From Paludibacter sp. (GTDB lineage Bacteria > Bacteroidota > Bacteroidia > Bacteroidales > Paludibacteraceae): 64,000 bases of DNA. A model generated the notes under the pieces. It worked only from the letters and a program-made list of their open reading frames with translations. It had not been told where the DNA came from and searched no databases. Location of the stretch: contig JAFLKK010000004.1 of NCBI GenBank assembly GCA_019163375.1, forward strand, positions 620,001-684,000, given 5' to 3'. How positions within the stretch are numbered: position 1 is the first letter of the stretch; each line of letters opens with the position of its first letter. Positions 48,196 through 56,404 of the stretch are shown piece after piece. The position numbers and the translations under genes are program-made.

Positions 48196-48672
48196 ATGAG
48201 AAAAATAATCATCGCATTATTCGTTTTATTGGGTGTTCAGTTTTCATTATTGGCGCAAAACGGAAAGATCATCCAAAGTGACGGTCTGTTTTTTACAGAT
48301 AATACCCAAACAAAGTTGTATACCGGAGAATATAAAGAGTATTTCCCCGATGGATCTATCAAAGTAGAGATATACATAAAAAACGGAAAGCCGGAAGGAG
48401 CTTACATTGTTTATTTTCCCAATGGAAAGCCAAATGAGGTGCGGGCATACCTGAATGGGGAGTTTCATGGGGTGTGGCGGACGTATAACGAGGCCGGAAT
48501 GCTGGTTGCGCAAGCTGAGTATCGCAACAATAAAAAACACGGTACGTGGCATGTCTGGGACGATTCGGGCATTATGCGTTACGAGATGGAATATGCCAAC
48601 GGAAAAAAAACAGGCACATGGTATATGTGGGATGAAAAAGGGAAACTGATTTCGGAGAAAAAATATGAGTGA
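48196..48672 (+). CDS. YwqK/MORN-repeat secreted protein
   Basis: 158 residues: signal peptide ending near FSLLAQ, then five tandem MORN-variant repeats of about 23 residues with the motif Y-x-G-x-x-x-x-Y-F-x-x-G (YKEYFPDGSIKVEIYIKNGK; YMWDEKGKLI). Such proteins are labelled toxin-antitoxin system YwqK family antitoxin in databases, but the repeat is a general beta-hairpin and there is no toxin gene beside it, so I would not call this a toxin-antitoxin gene. The start at 48196 is chosen for the signal peptide. Confidence 0.75.
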   Translation: MRKIIIALFVLLGVQFSLLAQNGKIIQSDGLFFTDNTQTKLYTGEYKEYFPDGSIKVEIYIKNGKPEGAYIVYFPNGKPNEVRAYLNGEFHGVWRTYNEAGMLVAQAEYRNNKKHGTWHVWDDSGIMRYEMEYANGKKTGTWYMWDEKGKLISEKKYE

Positions 48673-48701
48673 TATTGATTGAAACATAATCTTCACGAGA
48701 T

Positions 48702-48747
48702 TGTATATTCTTTGTAATCAATCTGTAATAGTTTTAGTATTACTTTG
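48702..48747 (+). promoter_or_regulatory. PHO-box-like promoter of the small domain protein
   Basis: TGTATA at 48702, TGTAAT at 48713 and TGTAAT at 48724, each 11 bp apart, then the -7-like TTACTTTG at 48740, 16 bp after the last hexamer start. This is the cleanest example of the shared geometry. Confidence 0.65.
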
Positions 48748-48791
48748 CACTGTAATTAAAAGGCAAAAGTAAACTAACAAAATATACAGTT

Positions 48792-49136
48792 ATGAAAAAG
48801 GTATTGTTCCTATCAGTTATCGCATTGTTGTTCATCTCAATGAATGTATCGGCATCCAAAAGCCCGGCTCCGGCACCAAAGGTTGAAGTGCAAAACCAGA
48901 CTACAGTTTTGAAAGGACTGATTTCTGACAACCTGACTAACGAAACACTTGCCGGTGCGGTAGTTACTGCAAACGGTCAGAAAGTATACAGTGACTTGGA
49001 TGGTAATTTCTCAATCAATAATTTGTGCGAAGGTAAATGCCAACTAAAGATCAGCCTTATATCCTACGAAGATCAGGTGCTTGAGGTAGATTTGCAAAGC
49101 GCAAAAACTCTTGAGATTAAGCTTCAACAAAGATAA
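48792..49136 (+). CDS. Small secreted CarboxypepD_reg-like domain protein
   Basis: 114 residues: signal peptide ending near NVSASK, a Pro/Ala-rich linker, and a single carboxypeptidase-regulatory-like beta-sandwich (about 40-114; VLKGLISDNLTNETLAGAVV, SDLDGNFSINNL). The domain resembles the N-terminal extension of TonB receptors such as that at 50323 but stands alone. With the 11-bp-grid promoter it is probably co-regulated with the receptor and could act as a periplasmic partner; that role is inference. A terminator with a 16-bp stem follows. Confidence 0.75.
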   Translation: MKKVLFLSVIALLFISMNVSASKSPAPAPKVEVQNQTTVLKGLISDNLTNETLAGAVVTANGQKVYSDLDGNFSINNLCEGKCQLKISLISYEDQVLEVDLQSAKTLEIKLQQR

Positions 49137-49180
49137 ACGTTACCACATCGTTTCAAATTTTTCCACAAAATCATACTAAG

Positions 49181-49216
49181 TAAGAGAGGCAAGTCCGTAT
49201 GGATTTGCCTCTCTTA
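49181..49216 (+). terminator. Terminator of the small domain protein gene
   Basis: TAAGAGAGGCAAGTCC-GTAT-GGATTTGCCTCTCTTA, a 16-bp stem with one G-U pair. Confidence 0.85.
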
Positions 49217-49262
49217 TTTATTTCTATTGATAACAAGAAAAAAATGTGAATCATCACTGATT

Positions 49263-49308
49263 TGTAATAATCATCACATAATTCTGTAATACGAATATCG
49301 TTACTTTG
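49263..49308 (+). promoter_or_regulatory. PHO-box-like promoter of the response regulator gene
   Basis: TGTAAT at 49263, TCACAT at 49274 and TGTAAT at 49285 (11-bp steps), then TTACTTTG at 49301, 16 bp after the last hexamer start. It implies autoregulation of the regulator downstream. Confidence 0.65.
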
Positions 49309-49407
49309 ATGAATATTTATTATTTATCAATTAATCTGCTGTTTGTGAATCCAATCTCCTTAAAACAGACAAGTTACGAATTATCAATTTCTAACAGTCA
49401 AATAGTT

Positions 49408-50094
49408 ATGAGTCCTTATCGAATTTTAGTAGTAGACGATGAAGAAGATCTGTGTGAGATTCTTCAATTCAATTTAGAAATAGAAGGTTACCTTGTAGAT
49501 GTAGCCTACTCGGCCGAAGAAGCATTAAAAAAGGATTTATCGATATACAACCTCCTGTTGTTGGATGTGATGATGGGTGAAATTTCGGGATTCAGAATGG
49601 CACGCGCCGTACGCGAGGATGCCAGAACCGAACATATCCCTATCGTTTTTCTAACCGCTAAGGATAGCGAAAACGACCGGCTGACCGGTTTTAGTCTGGG
49701 AGCCGATGATTATATCAACAAACCCTTTTCTATCCGCGAAGTAATTGCGCGTATAAAAGCAGTCATTCGCAGGGCGGAGTCGTCCAAAGAAAAAGAGGTG
49801 GAAAGCCTTAGTTACGAAACGCTGGAAATGCAGCTCAACAATAAGAAAGTGTTGGTCGACAATAACGAAGTGGCATTTACCCGCAAAGAATACGAGATCT
49901 TGAAATTGTTTTTAGAGAACAAGAACCGTTTGTTTACACGTGATGAGATTCTTGTACGTATATGGTCCAATGAAGTGATAGTGCTGGACCGAACGATAGA
50001 TGTAAACATCACCCGCCTGCGTAAGAAAATTGGGCGGTACGAAAAGAATATCGTTACCCGACTTGGTTATGGCTATTGTTTCGAAGATAAATAA
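49408..50094 (+). CDS. OmpR/PhoB-family response regulator
   Basis: 228 residues. Receiver domain 1-120 with acidic pocket Asp10/Asp11, phospho-acceptor Asp53 (LLLDVMMG), Thr83 (FLTAKDS) and Lys105 (YINKPFS). A winged-helix DNA-binding domain (about 135-228) ends RLGYGYCFEDK, the OmpR/PhoB class. No sensor kinase gene is adjacent. The start MSPYRILVVDD at 49408 is the only one giving a normal receiver; the open frame extends 34 codons upstream into the leader. Its own promoter and three neighbours carry the 11-bp direct repeats typical of PhoB-class sites, so it is probably the local regulator. PhoB identity itself is unproven. Confidence 0.92.
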   Translation: MSPYRILVVDDEEDLCEILQFNLEIEGYLVDVAYSAEEALKKDLSIYNLLLLDVMMGEISGFRMARAVREDARTEHIPIVFLTAKDSENDRLTGFSLGADDYINKPFSIREVIARIKAVIRRAESSKEKEVESLSYETLEMQLNNKKVLVDNNEVAFTRKEYEILKLFLENKNRLFTRDEILVRIWSNEVIVLDRTIDVNITRLRKKIGRYEKNIVTRLGYGYCFEDK

Positions 50095-50108
50095 GAGACA
50101 AAACTGAC

Positions 50109-50148
50109 CCAAAAAGGAGGATAAACAAGTGTTTATTCTCCTTTTTGG
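50109..50148 (+). terminator. Terminator of the response regulator gene
   Basis: CCAAAAAGGAG-G-ATAAAC-AAGT-GTTTAT-T-CTCCTTTTTGG, a long stem with one mismatch, 15 bp after the stop. Confidence 0.85.
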
Positions 50149-50238
50149 CATTTAAACCCTACCCACGGCAGAGCTAACTGTACATTTGAAAATTGATACT
50201 GGGACTAATAGTTTCAAATATCACTGTCAATTACATTC

Positions 50239-50295
50239 AGTAACCTTATTGTCATACGCTTTTATCCCTTTTGAAACAGGTATGTCTTATTTTTG
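50239..50295 (+). promoter_or_regulatory. PHO-box-like promoter of the TonB receptor gene
   Basis: AGTAAC at 50239, TGTCAT at 50250 and TGAAAC at 50272 lie on one 11-bp grid, then TATTTTTG at 50288, again 16 bp after the last hexamer start. Another TGTCAA at 50225 is off the grid by 3 bp. It is weaker than the other three members. Confidence 0.5.
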
Positions 50296-50322
50296 TGGCG
50301 TATAAAAAAGATAAGAAGATAA

Positions 50323-53124
50323 ATGAAAAATCGACTATTATTTCGCAGTATTACTTTAGTCTGCACGCTGTTTCTGTCATTAGCCTTGCAGGCTCAGGTT
50401 TCAATTCAGGGACACGTTACCGATAAACGGACGAACGAACCACTCACAGGAGCAGCCATCATGGTAGAAGGCACCAGCAAAGGCACTACCGCCGACATCG
50501 ACGGAAATTATAAAATCTCGGGACTGGCACCGGGAAAGTATAGCCTGACGGTAAGCTATGTATCGTACAATAAACAACGTGTAGCCAACGTAACTGTGGC
50601 AGGTGCTGCAACTACCATTCAGGATATTGCGATGGAAGAAGCCGGACTGGCTCTTAATGCAGTACAAGTGGTGGCGCAACGCCGAACCGACACGGAGTTA
50701 TCTATGCTAAAAAGTGTACGTACTTCATTACAGGTGGTGAGTGGCATTTCGTCTCAACAAATAGGCAAAACACTTGACCGCGATGCCTCCGAGGTTGTAA
50801 AGCGTGTGCCGGGCGTAACAATTCAGGACAATCGTTTTATTGTGGTGCGCGGACTCAACCAACGGTACAATAATGTATGGCTCAACAATGCTGCCACACC
50901 CAGTAGCGAAACGGATGTAAAAGCCTTCTCGTTCGATGCCATTCCGAGCAGTATGATTGATAATCTATTGATATATAAGAGCGGTTCGCCCGAACTGCCT
51001 GCCGAAGCAACAGGTGGTTTCATAAAAATATCGACCAAGAACATTCCAGATGAGAATTTCTTAACTATGGAGTACGGTATTGGTTACAACGATCAGACTA
51101 CATTCAAAGACAGCTATCATTTGCCCTCCAAACCGCTTGACTTTCTCGGTCTGGGAAGTGGTGCACGTTCTGTTCCCGGAAACTTTCCGGCTAATTTAAA
51201 CACACTAACTGCCGCTCAAAGCGATGCAGCTGCCTTGCAATTGAAATCCAACTGGGTGGCTCAACCGTCTATGGCACTGCCCAATCAGAAACTCGCTATT
51301 GCCTTTGGAAAAAAATGGGCATTGAACAATGGTGCTAAGTTAGGTACTATTACTTCGCTGAACTACAGCAACAATTACAGCACCCGCTCCAACATGGACA
51401 ACAACACCTATGAGCGGTACGACGCAACTACTGAAACACCGACTTACCTTTATAAAGACAAAGTGAATGTATACAGCAACGATTTCAAGGTAGGATTGAT
51501 GCACAACTGGGCGTATCAAACCAAAGGGGGTACATTGTATGAATTTAAAAACATCTTTAATCAGATAGGAGGCGACAAAACCGCCAATACAGAAGGGTTG
51601 AACACTTATCGTCAAGGTAACTTCAGGTATTTCACTAATCAGTATTCCAGTCGCACTACCTATTCGGGTCAACTGAGTGGGAAACATGCTTTGTCCGATA
51701 AAATTGAGTCTAAACTGGACTGGAACATGGGCTTTGCTTATGCCAACCGCATAGAGCCGGATCGCCAAAACCGGAGCATGAAACAAAACGCCGCCGGTAA
51801 TTATGAGTATATGTTGCCAATAGTGGCAAGTATTAATGAATTGGGCAGACTTTATCTGAGCAACAACGAGAATGTAAGCACTGCCGCTCTCAATTACGAA
51901 CAAAAACTATCCATTCTCAATGTAAAATCAACCCTTAAGGCCGGTGGTTATGCCGAATATAAAACGCGTAATTATGCTGAGCGGAGCCTTTCTTACCGTA
52001 AACTCGACTCCGGATTTTTGAGTGACGATGAAATAAATGCTTTGCCATTCGAATCGCTCTTTACCGAACAATACATGGGACAGAATAAAGTGATTGCCAT
52101 TGTGGAGCAAACCGATGTAGCTAATAAATACAATGCAAGTAATTTACTGTCGGCAGGTTATGTTTCGCTTAACTTACCCCTTGGAGCATTCAATATCTAT
52201 GGTGGACTGCGGGGAGAATACAATCGCCTGACCCTGGATGGCTACCGTGATGCGAATACGCCTGTGGCTATAGATGTTCCAACCTTCAATTTGTTTCCGT
52301 CAGTAAATATTTCGTACAACCTTACTCCTAAGAGTTTACTGCGCTTTGCCTATGCAAGCACTATCAATCGTCCTGAATTTCGGGAGGTGTCGCCACTGAG
52401 CTATTATGATTTTACAGAAAAATACTCGGTGAAAGGAAATCCTGCGCTGAAAGATGCAATGATACAAAACCTCGACCTACGTTTCGAACACTACCCTACG
52501 CCTAACGAAACATTCTCGCTAGCGGCTTTCTACAAGCACTTTACTAATCCGATTGAAATGGTGAGTGTGGGTGCAGGATCCGATTTCTCGTTCGAAAATG
52601 CAGTAGGAGCTACCAACTACGGTTTGGAGTTGGAAGTGAAAAAATCGTTGGAAACAATGATTGGGCTGCGTAACTTTAGTGTAAGCCTCAACGCCTCGTA
52701 TATCTTCAGCGAAGTGCAGTTTGCCAACTCAATGTCGGAACGCAGTCGTCCACTTCAGGGTCAGTCGCCCTTTGTAGTGAATACCTCACTTTTTTATCAA
52801 AATGATAAACTTGGACTTTCCTCGTCGCTGATGTACAATGTGATGGGTAAACGTATTCTGGTAGCTGCCGAGCTTAATCAGGGTGAGGTAGTACAACCCG
52901 ACATCTACGAAATGTCCCGCCACGTGCTCGACTTTTCACTCAATAAAAAAGTAGGAAAACATATGGAACTCAAACTAGGTATTAAAGATATGTTGGCACA
53001 AAACTATGTAACCCAACAAACCTACGAATACAAAAAAGAGGGTGTGTCTAAATCGGCTACGCTCAATAACAAAACCTACAACCTTGGACGCACATGGACC
53101 GTAGGTGCAAGTTGGAAGTTTTAA
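50323..53124 (+). CDS. TonB-dependent outer-membrane receptor
   Basis: 933 residues. Signal peptide (to ALQAQ), a CarboxypepD_reg-like domain (about 26-105; IQGHVTDKRTNEPLTGAAIMVEG), a plug domain (about 115-235; VVKRVPGVTIQDNRFIVVRGLNQRYN) and a 22-strand-type barrel ending RTWTVGASWKF with the C-terminal Phe. There is no SusD gene beside it, so it is a single-component receptor rather than a glycan-type SusCD pair. The ligand is unknown. The promoter boxes and the neighbouring regulator suggest induction under a phosphate-like starvation signal, an inference. It shares a perfect bidirectional terminator with the GH9 gene. Confidence 0.9.
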   Translation: MKNRLLFRSITLVCTLFLSLALQAQVSIQGHVTDKRTNEPLTGAAIMVEGTSKGTTADIDGNYKISGLAPGKYSLTVSYVSYNKQRVANVTVAGAATTIQDIAMEEAGLALNAVQVVAQRRTDTELSMLKSVRTSLQVVSGISSQQIGKTLDRDASEVVKRVPGVTIQDNRFIVVRGLNQRYNNVWLNNAATPSSETDVKAFSFDAIPSSMIDNLLIYKSGSPELPAEATGGFIKISTKNIPDENFLTMEYGIGYNDQTTFKDSYHLPSKPLDFLGLGSGARSVPGNFPANLNTLTAAQSDAAALQLKSNWVAQPSMALPNQKLAIAFGKKWALNNGAKLGTITSLNYSNNYSTRSNMDNNTYERYDATTETPTYLYKDKVNVYSNDFKVGLMHNWAYQTKGGTLYEFKNIFNQIGGDKTANTEGLNTYRQGNFRYFTNQYSSRTTYSGQLSGKHALSDKIESKLDWNMGFAYANRIEPDRQNRSMKQNAAGNYEYMLPIVASINELGRLYLSNNENVSTAALNYEQKLSILNVKSTLKAGGYAEYKTRNYAERSLSYRKLDSGFLSDDEINALPFESLFTEQYMGQNKVIAIVEQTDVANKYNASNLLSAGYVSLNLPLGAFNIYGGLRGEYNRLTLDGYRDANTPVAIDVPTFNLFPSVNISYNLTPKSLLRFAYASTINRPEFREVSPLSYYDFTEKYSVKGNPALKDAMIQNLDLRFEHYPTPNETFSLAAFYKHFTNPIEMVSVGAGSDFSFENAVGATNYGLELEVKKSLETMIGLRNFSVSLNASYIFSEVQFANSMSERSRPLQGQSPFVVNTSLFYQNDKLGLSSSLMYNVMGKRILVAAELNQGEVVQPDIYEMSRHVLDFSLNKKVGKHMELKLGIKDMLAQNYVTQQTYEYKKEGVSKSATLNNKTYNLGRTWTVGASWKF

Positions 53125-53184
53125 GCCATAGTGAAACAAAGATAAGTCTTTAGAGGGTAGAAAAATATTCTAAATTCTAAAATT

Positions 53185-53221
53185 AAACAGGAGCTAAATC
53201 ACTTGGATTTAGCTCCTGTTT
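53185..53221. terminator. Bidirectional terminator, TonB receptor / GH9
   Basis: AAACAGGAGCTAAATC and its exact reverse complement around a 5-nt loop ACTTG; a 16-bp perfect stem between convergent genes. Confidence 0.92.
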
Positions 53222-53228
53222 GAAACTT

Positions 53229-55712
53229 TTATTTTAGAACTTCTTTGGCAGCTAATACGATAAACAAGAAGTCAGTTGTGCCGCCGCCCAACACATACTC
53301 TGTTTGTTGCCAGAAATAAGGCCATTCTTTCAATTCGGGAAAATCGGGACGAATAATGCCTGTGCCGGAAACCGAACCTCCCGGAATAAATGAACGATCG
53401 GCTCTATTGACGCCATAGGCCTGCAACACCGAACGCGATCCTACTCCCGAAACAAAAGAAGAAGTGTTCTCGCCCGGATGATTTCCAAGTACAAAATTCA
53501 ATGCGTTGAGTAAATAGTTGGAATTGTATATTTCAGGAAAACCTTTCAAAAGAAAATACTGATTCACTGCAAAATTCTGAATATTCCAACCATCACCCCA
53601 AATATATGGATGATAAGGCACCCCAAACGGATTTTCACTTTGAATTTTATCAACCTCAGCTTTATAGTTTTTAGCAGCGGTCACTACTATAGCGCTAAGT
53701 TTTTTATCGTTTATTTTGGTGAGAACCCGCCCTAAATAGCCAACGAGTTCACTCTTTTTTAACACCTCAGCAGTTGTATATTTCAGGATGTCCTGTTTGT
53801 ATTTCGAATCGCTGGTAGTCAGATACAATTCCACTGCTGCTCCAATTTTATTGGCAGATAATTGTTGAGTACTACTTCCCGCAATGCGGTCGTACAATGC
53901 TATGGCAGTGGACAGAGATTGAGTAGATAAGGTGTCGTTAAATCCTTTTAATGCCCGGGCAGCAGTTGCCAATGCCCCTGCTACTTCCAATTCGCGTCGG
54001 GGATTCTCCTCGGTAAATACCAACCTGTCATCCAATTTACCCGACTCAGTGGCTGTAACTTCAACATCCTTCAACGCCGGATTGTATTTCCGTCCATCGG
54101 TTATGGTAGCCGCATCTCCTAAATGAACATACTGACGAATGTTATTTTCGATAATACCACGGTACAAACGCCCCATGCTTTGATAACCCGCCAGAATAGA
54201 GATGACACCATGTTCAACTTGTTGGAGTAGGTCGTTTTTACCATCCGGACGATGGATTTCAACAATAAGATTCTTTTGATCAATGGTTGTCTGATCCCAA
54301 TCGGGGTGAAATAACTCATAGGCTTGCGACAGTCCCCAAACGGTTCCTGCCTGTGATTCAACTCGCAAGTCGTAATCACCTGCATCGTGCCATCCTCCGC
54401 GATTTAAACCGGGCACCTGTTCGTACGGTTTAAATTTAGTAAGCGTAGAAGGACCTTGTGCATAACCATCAAAATGAATGGTATCAACCGGTGCCATCAG
54501 TGCATCGTCCATGTGGCACAGGCCATGCCATACACGGTAACCTTCGTTGATGCGCATATGACACATTTGTACCGGAAGAAAGTATTCGAGGGTAGGTTGC
54601 CACACATTTCGGTCGTAAATAGTACTGGCTATTCGAAAAGGTTCGGTAATGTTTCCGGCATAACGAATCTGATACATGCCGGGAGTTGTAATATCCGAAA
54701 AATCGAAACGGTAATAATTGAACCGTAGAAACTTTCCCCATTTCTGAGGCTCGGCAGTACGAATTTCCTTCAAACCGCCATTTTCGGAGATACGATACAA
54801 ACTTACGTTGGCTACTGTTTGGGTATTTTTATCCACTTCAATAGTAGCTATTTTTTGTTGATTGGGATGATAACCTATCTGGCTAACATGCACTACCGGT
54901 TTCGTTTGGAAATTCTTCAACACATTACAATCAACCACCCATTCAATGGCTCCTTTTGTTTTGCCGGGTGTTACCAGTGAGCGAACAACGAACCAACCGT
55001 TGTTGTGATAAAAACGTCCATCGAGCAATTGCAAAGGCTGTCCTTTACTTTCAATCACCATGGATTGTTCTGCAACTTCAGGCGCAATGCTGAGTTTCTG
55101 CCCAATAGCCTGAGGGAAAGCCTGCCAGGCTCCATCAATATCTTTTTCCATAGCACCATTGGCTTGCGTGGGAAAGATTCCCGACTGCTCATCGAGGTAC
55201 CAGCTTTTTCCAAACAAAATAGCGGGAAACAGTTCAAAATTAAACCCTACTTTCTTTTCCCAATCCGCAGGTAGTGCTTTGTCTAGATCAACTAAAATTC
55301 GGAATTTATTGCCATCTGCAACTACTCGCACCTGATAAGTAAAGTTCAAATCAGGATACTCTATCGGGTTGAAGCCTTTGCGGTGTAAGTTTGAGTCGGG
55401 ATAGGCACAGCTTACGCCGATTTCATTTTTCAAGGTGTCAACCGTTCGTTTTCCCACTTTGGGAATCGGTTGCCATTGTCCGGGCGTAGGTTCCAACCGC
55501 AAATCGCCGTTGGTAGCTACGCGAACTCCATTCTGAATAATTCCCACTCCGCCCTGATGACCTTCAGGATAGATGTCTAAAAAAACCATTACATTCAAAC
55601 CCGGTTTTTCAAAATATCCGGTTTCATTTATTTGGAGCGATTGAGCCGATACCTTCGTTGGCATAAAAAGGATGGCAATAAGAAAAGTGAAGAGTGTGAT
55701 GTTGGATTTCAT
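53229..55712 (-). CDS. Glycoside hydrolase family 9 (cellulase-like), exported
   Basis: 827 residues. A signal peptide (to about residue 24) precedes an N-terminal beta domain of about 240 residues not recognised here, a CelD_N Ig-like domain (about 271-362; VVHVSQIGYHPNQQKIA), and the GH9 (alpha/alpha)6 domain from about 370. Catalytic aspartates lie in RGGWHDAGDYD (Asp443, Asp446), and the acid Glu near residue 805 in TEYVLGGG. GH9 enzymes cleave beta-1,4-glucans by inversion. No CHU_C or dockerin is visible, so it is probably periplasmic or exported by another route. No SusCD pair is adjacent. A -7 candidate is at 55814. Confidence 0.9.
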   Translation of the reverse strand: MKSNITLFTFLIAILFMPTKVSAQSLQINETGYFEKPGLNVMVFLDIYPEGHQGGVGIIQNGVRVATNGDLRLEPTPGQWQPIPKVGKRTVDTLKNEIGVSCAYPDSNLHRKGFNPIEYPDLNFTYQVRVVADGNKFRILVDLDKALPADWEKKVGFNFELFPAILFGKSWYLDEQSGIFPTQANGAMEKDIDGAWQAFPQAIGQKLSIAPEVAEQSMVIESKGQPLQLLDGRFYHNNGWFVVRSLVTPGKTKGAIEWVVDCNVLKNFQTKPVVHVSQIGYHPNQQKIATIEVDKNTQTVANVSLYRISENGGLKEIRTAEPQKWGKFLRFNYYRFDFSDITTPGMYQIRYAGNITEPFRIASTIYDRNVWQPTLEYFLPVQMCHMRINEGYRVWHGLCHMDDALMAPVDTIHFDGYAQGPSTLTKFKPYEQVPGLNRGGWHDAGDYDLRVESQAGTVWGLSQAYELFHPDWDQTTIDQKNLIVEIHRPDGKNDLLQQVEHGVISILAGYQSMGRLYRGIIENNIRQYVHLGDAATITDGRKYNPALKDVEVTATESGKLDDRLVFTEENPRRELEVAGALATAARALKGFNDTLSTQSLSTAIALYDRIAGSSTQQLSANKIGAAVELYLTTSDSKYKQDILKYTTAEVLKKSELVGYLGRVLTKINDKKLSAIVVTAAKNYKAEVDKIQSENPFGVPYHPYIWGDGWNIQNFAVNQYFLLKGFPEIYNSNYLLNALNFVLGNHPGENTSSFVSGVGSRSVLQAYGVNRADRSFIPGGSVSGTGIIRPDFPELKEWPYFWQQTEYVLGGGTTDFLFIVLAAKEVLK

Positions 55713-55813
55713 AATAGTAGACTGTCTTTAATAAGTGTTGGAGCATTGTAAGCTTAAGTAGGTGTGAATGAAGATACAACTCCACCTATTCTTACAAGAA
55801 AAATCTCAGGATT

Positions 55814-55821
55814 CAAAGATA
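55814..55821 (-). promoter_or_regulatory. Candidate -7 element for GH9 gene
   Basis: CAAAGATA (TATCTTTG on the minus strand), 102 bp before the start. Confidence 0.45.
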
Positions 55822-55936
55822 CGAATTTTATCTGTTCAGAGATGTATTTATCTTTTTTTGTCTGAATGACAGTTACATTTAAGCCCAAAATATGTCTTTT
55901 CAGTTGAAGTCTTCCCCGATTCAGAATCATTTTAGG

Positions 55937-56389
55937 CTACTCCATTATCTTCTCGAAACATACGCTGTTCTCCACATTTTCGTACTGACCGTAGTTGGGA
56001 ATTACTGCGTATCCGTTTTTGTGATAAAGTCGTATCGCTTCAGGTTGTTTTTTACCCGTTTCCAATACACATTTGGTATAATTCAGCTCAGCAGCCCATG
56101 CCTCCAGAGCCATTAGTACTTCCGAAGCAATTCCTTCCCCGCGGTGGTGGGGTTGTACATACATTCGTTTTACCTCCACCGCATCGGTTGAGTATTCCTT
56201 TATGGCACCGCAACCTACGGCCTTATTGTTTACGTACGCCACCACCACATGTTTAATATGATCTATCTTATTAAACTGCGCATAAAACGTATGCTCTTCT
56301 CCATCACGTTTTTGTAAGTCGGCATCCAATTTCCGCACCAGTCGACGAAAATCTTCATTGTCCGAATCCGTTTTGATACACTTTATCAT
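55937..56389 (-). CDS. GNAT family N-acetyltransferase
   Basis: 150 residues with the GNAT fold: acetyl-CoA-binding motif VQPHHRGEGIASEVL near residues 88-102 (Q/RxxGxG/A type) and the C-terminal KCVLETGKKQPEAIRLYHKNGY. Substrate unknown. It is last in a tight minus-strand run after the DUF4407 gene (15-bp gap). Confidence 0.88.
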   Translation of the reverse strand: MIKCIKTDSDNEDFRRLVRKLDADLQKRDGEEHTFYAQFNKIDHIKHVVVAYVNNKAVGCGAIKEYSTDAVEVKRMYVQPHHRGEGIASEVLMALEAWAAELNYTKCVLETGKKQPEAIRLYHKNGYAVIPNYGQYENVENSVCFEKIME

Positions 56390-56404
56390 TCTTCCAAATC
56401 AGGT

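Noticed and set aside
48196-48672. Antitoxin of a toxin-antitoxin pair
   Set aside because: The protein is secreted MORN-type repeat; no toxin gene is adjacent, so the database label for YwqK-like proteins is not supported.
48751-48756. Extra TGTAAT after the -7 element of the small domain protein gene
   Set aside because: It lies downstream of the promoter and off the 11-bp grid, so it is probably chance.
55860-55885. PHO-like TGTAAC and TGTCAT upstream of the GH9 gene (minus strand)
   Set aside because: The hexamers are 6 bp apart rather than 11 and not at 16 bp from the -7 element, unlike the four promoters reported.
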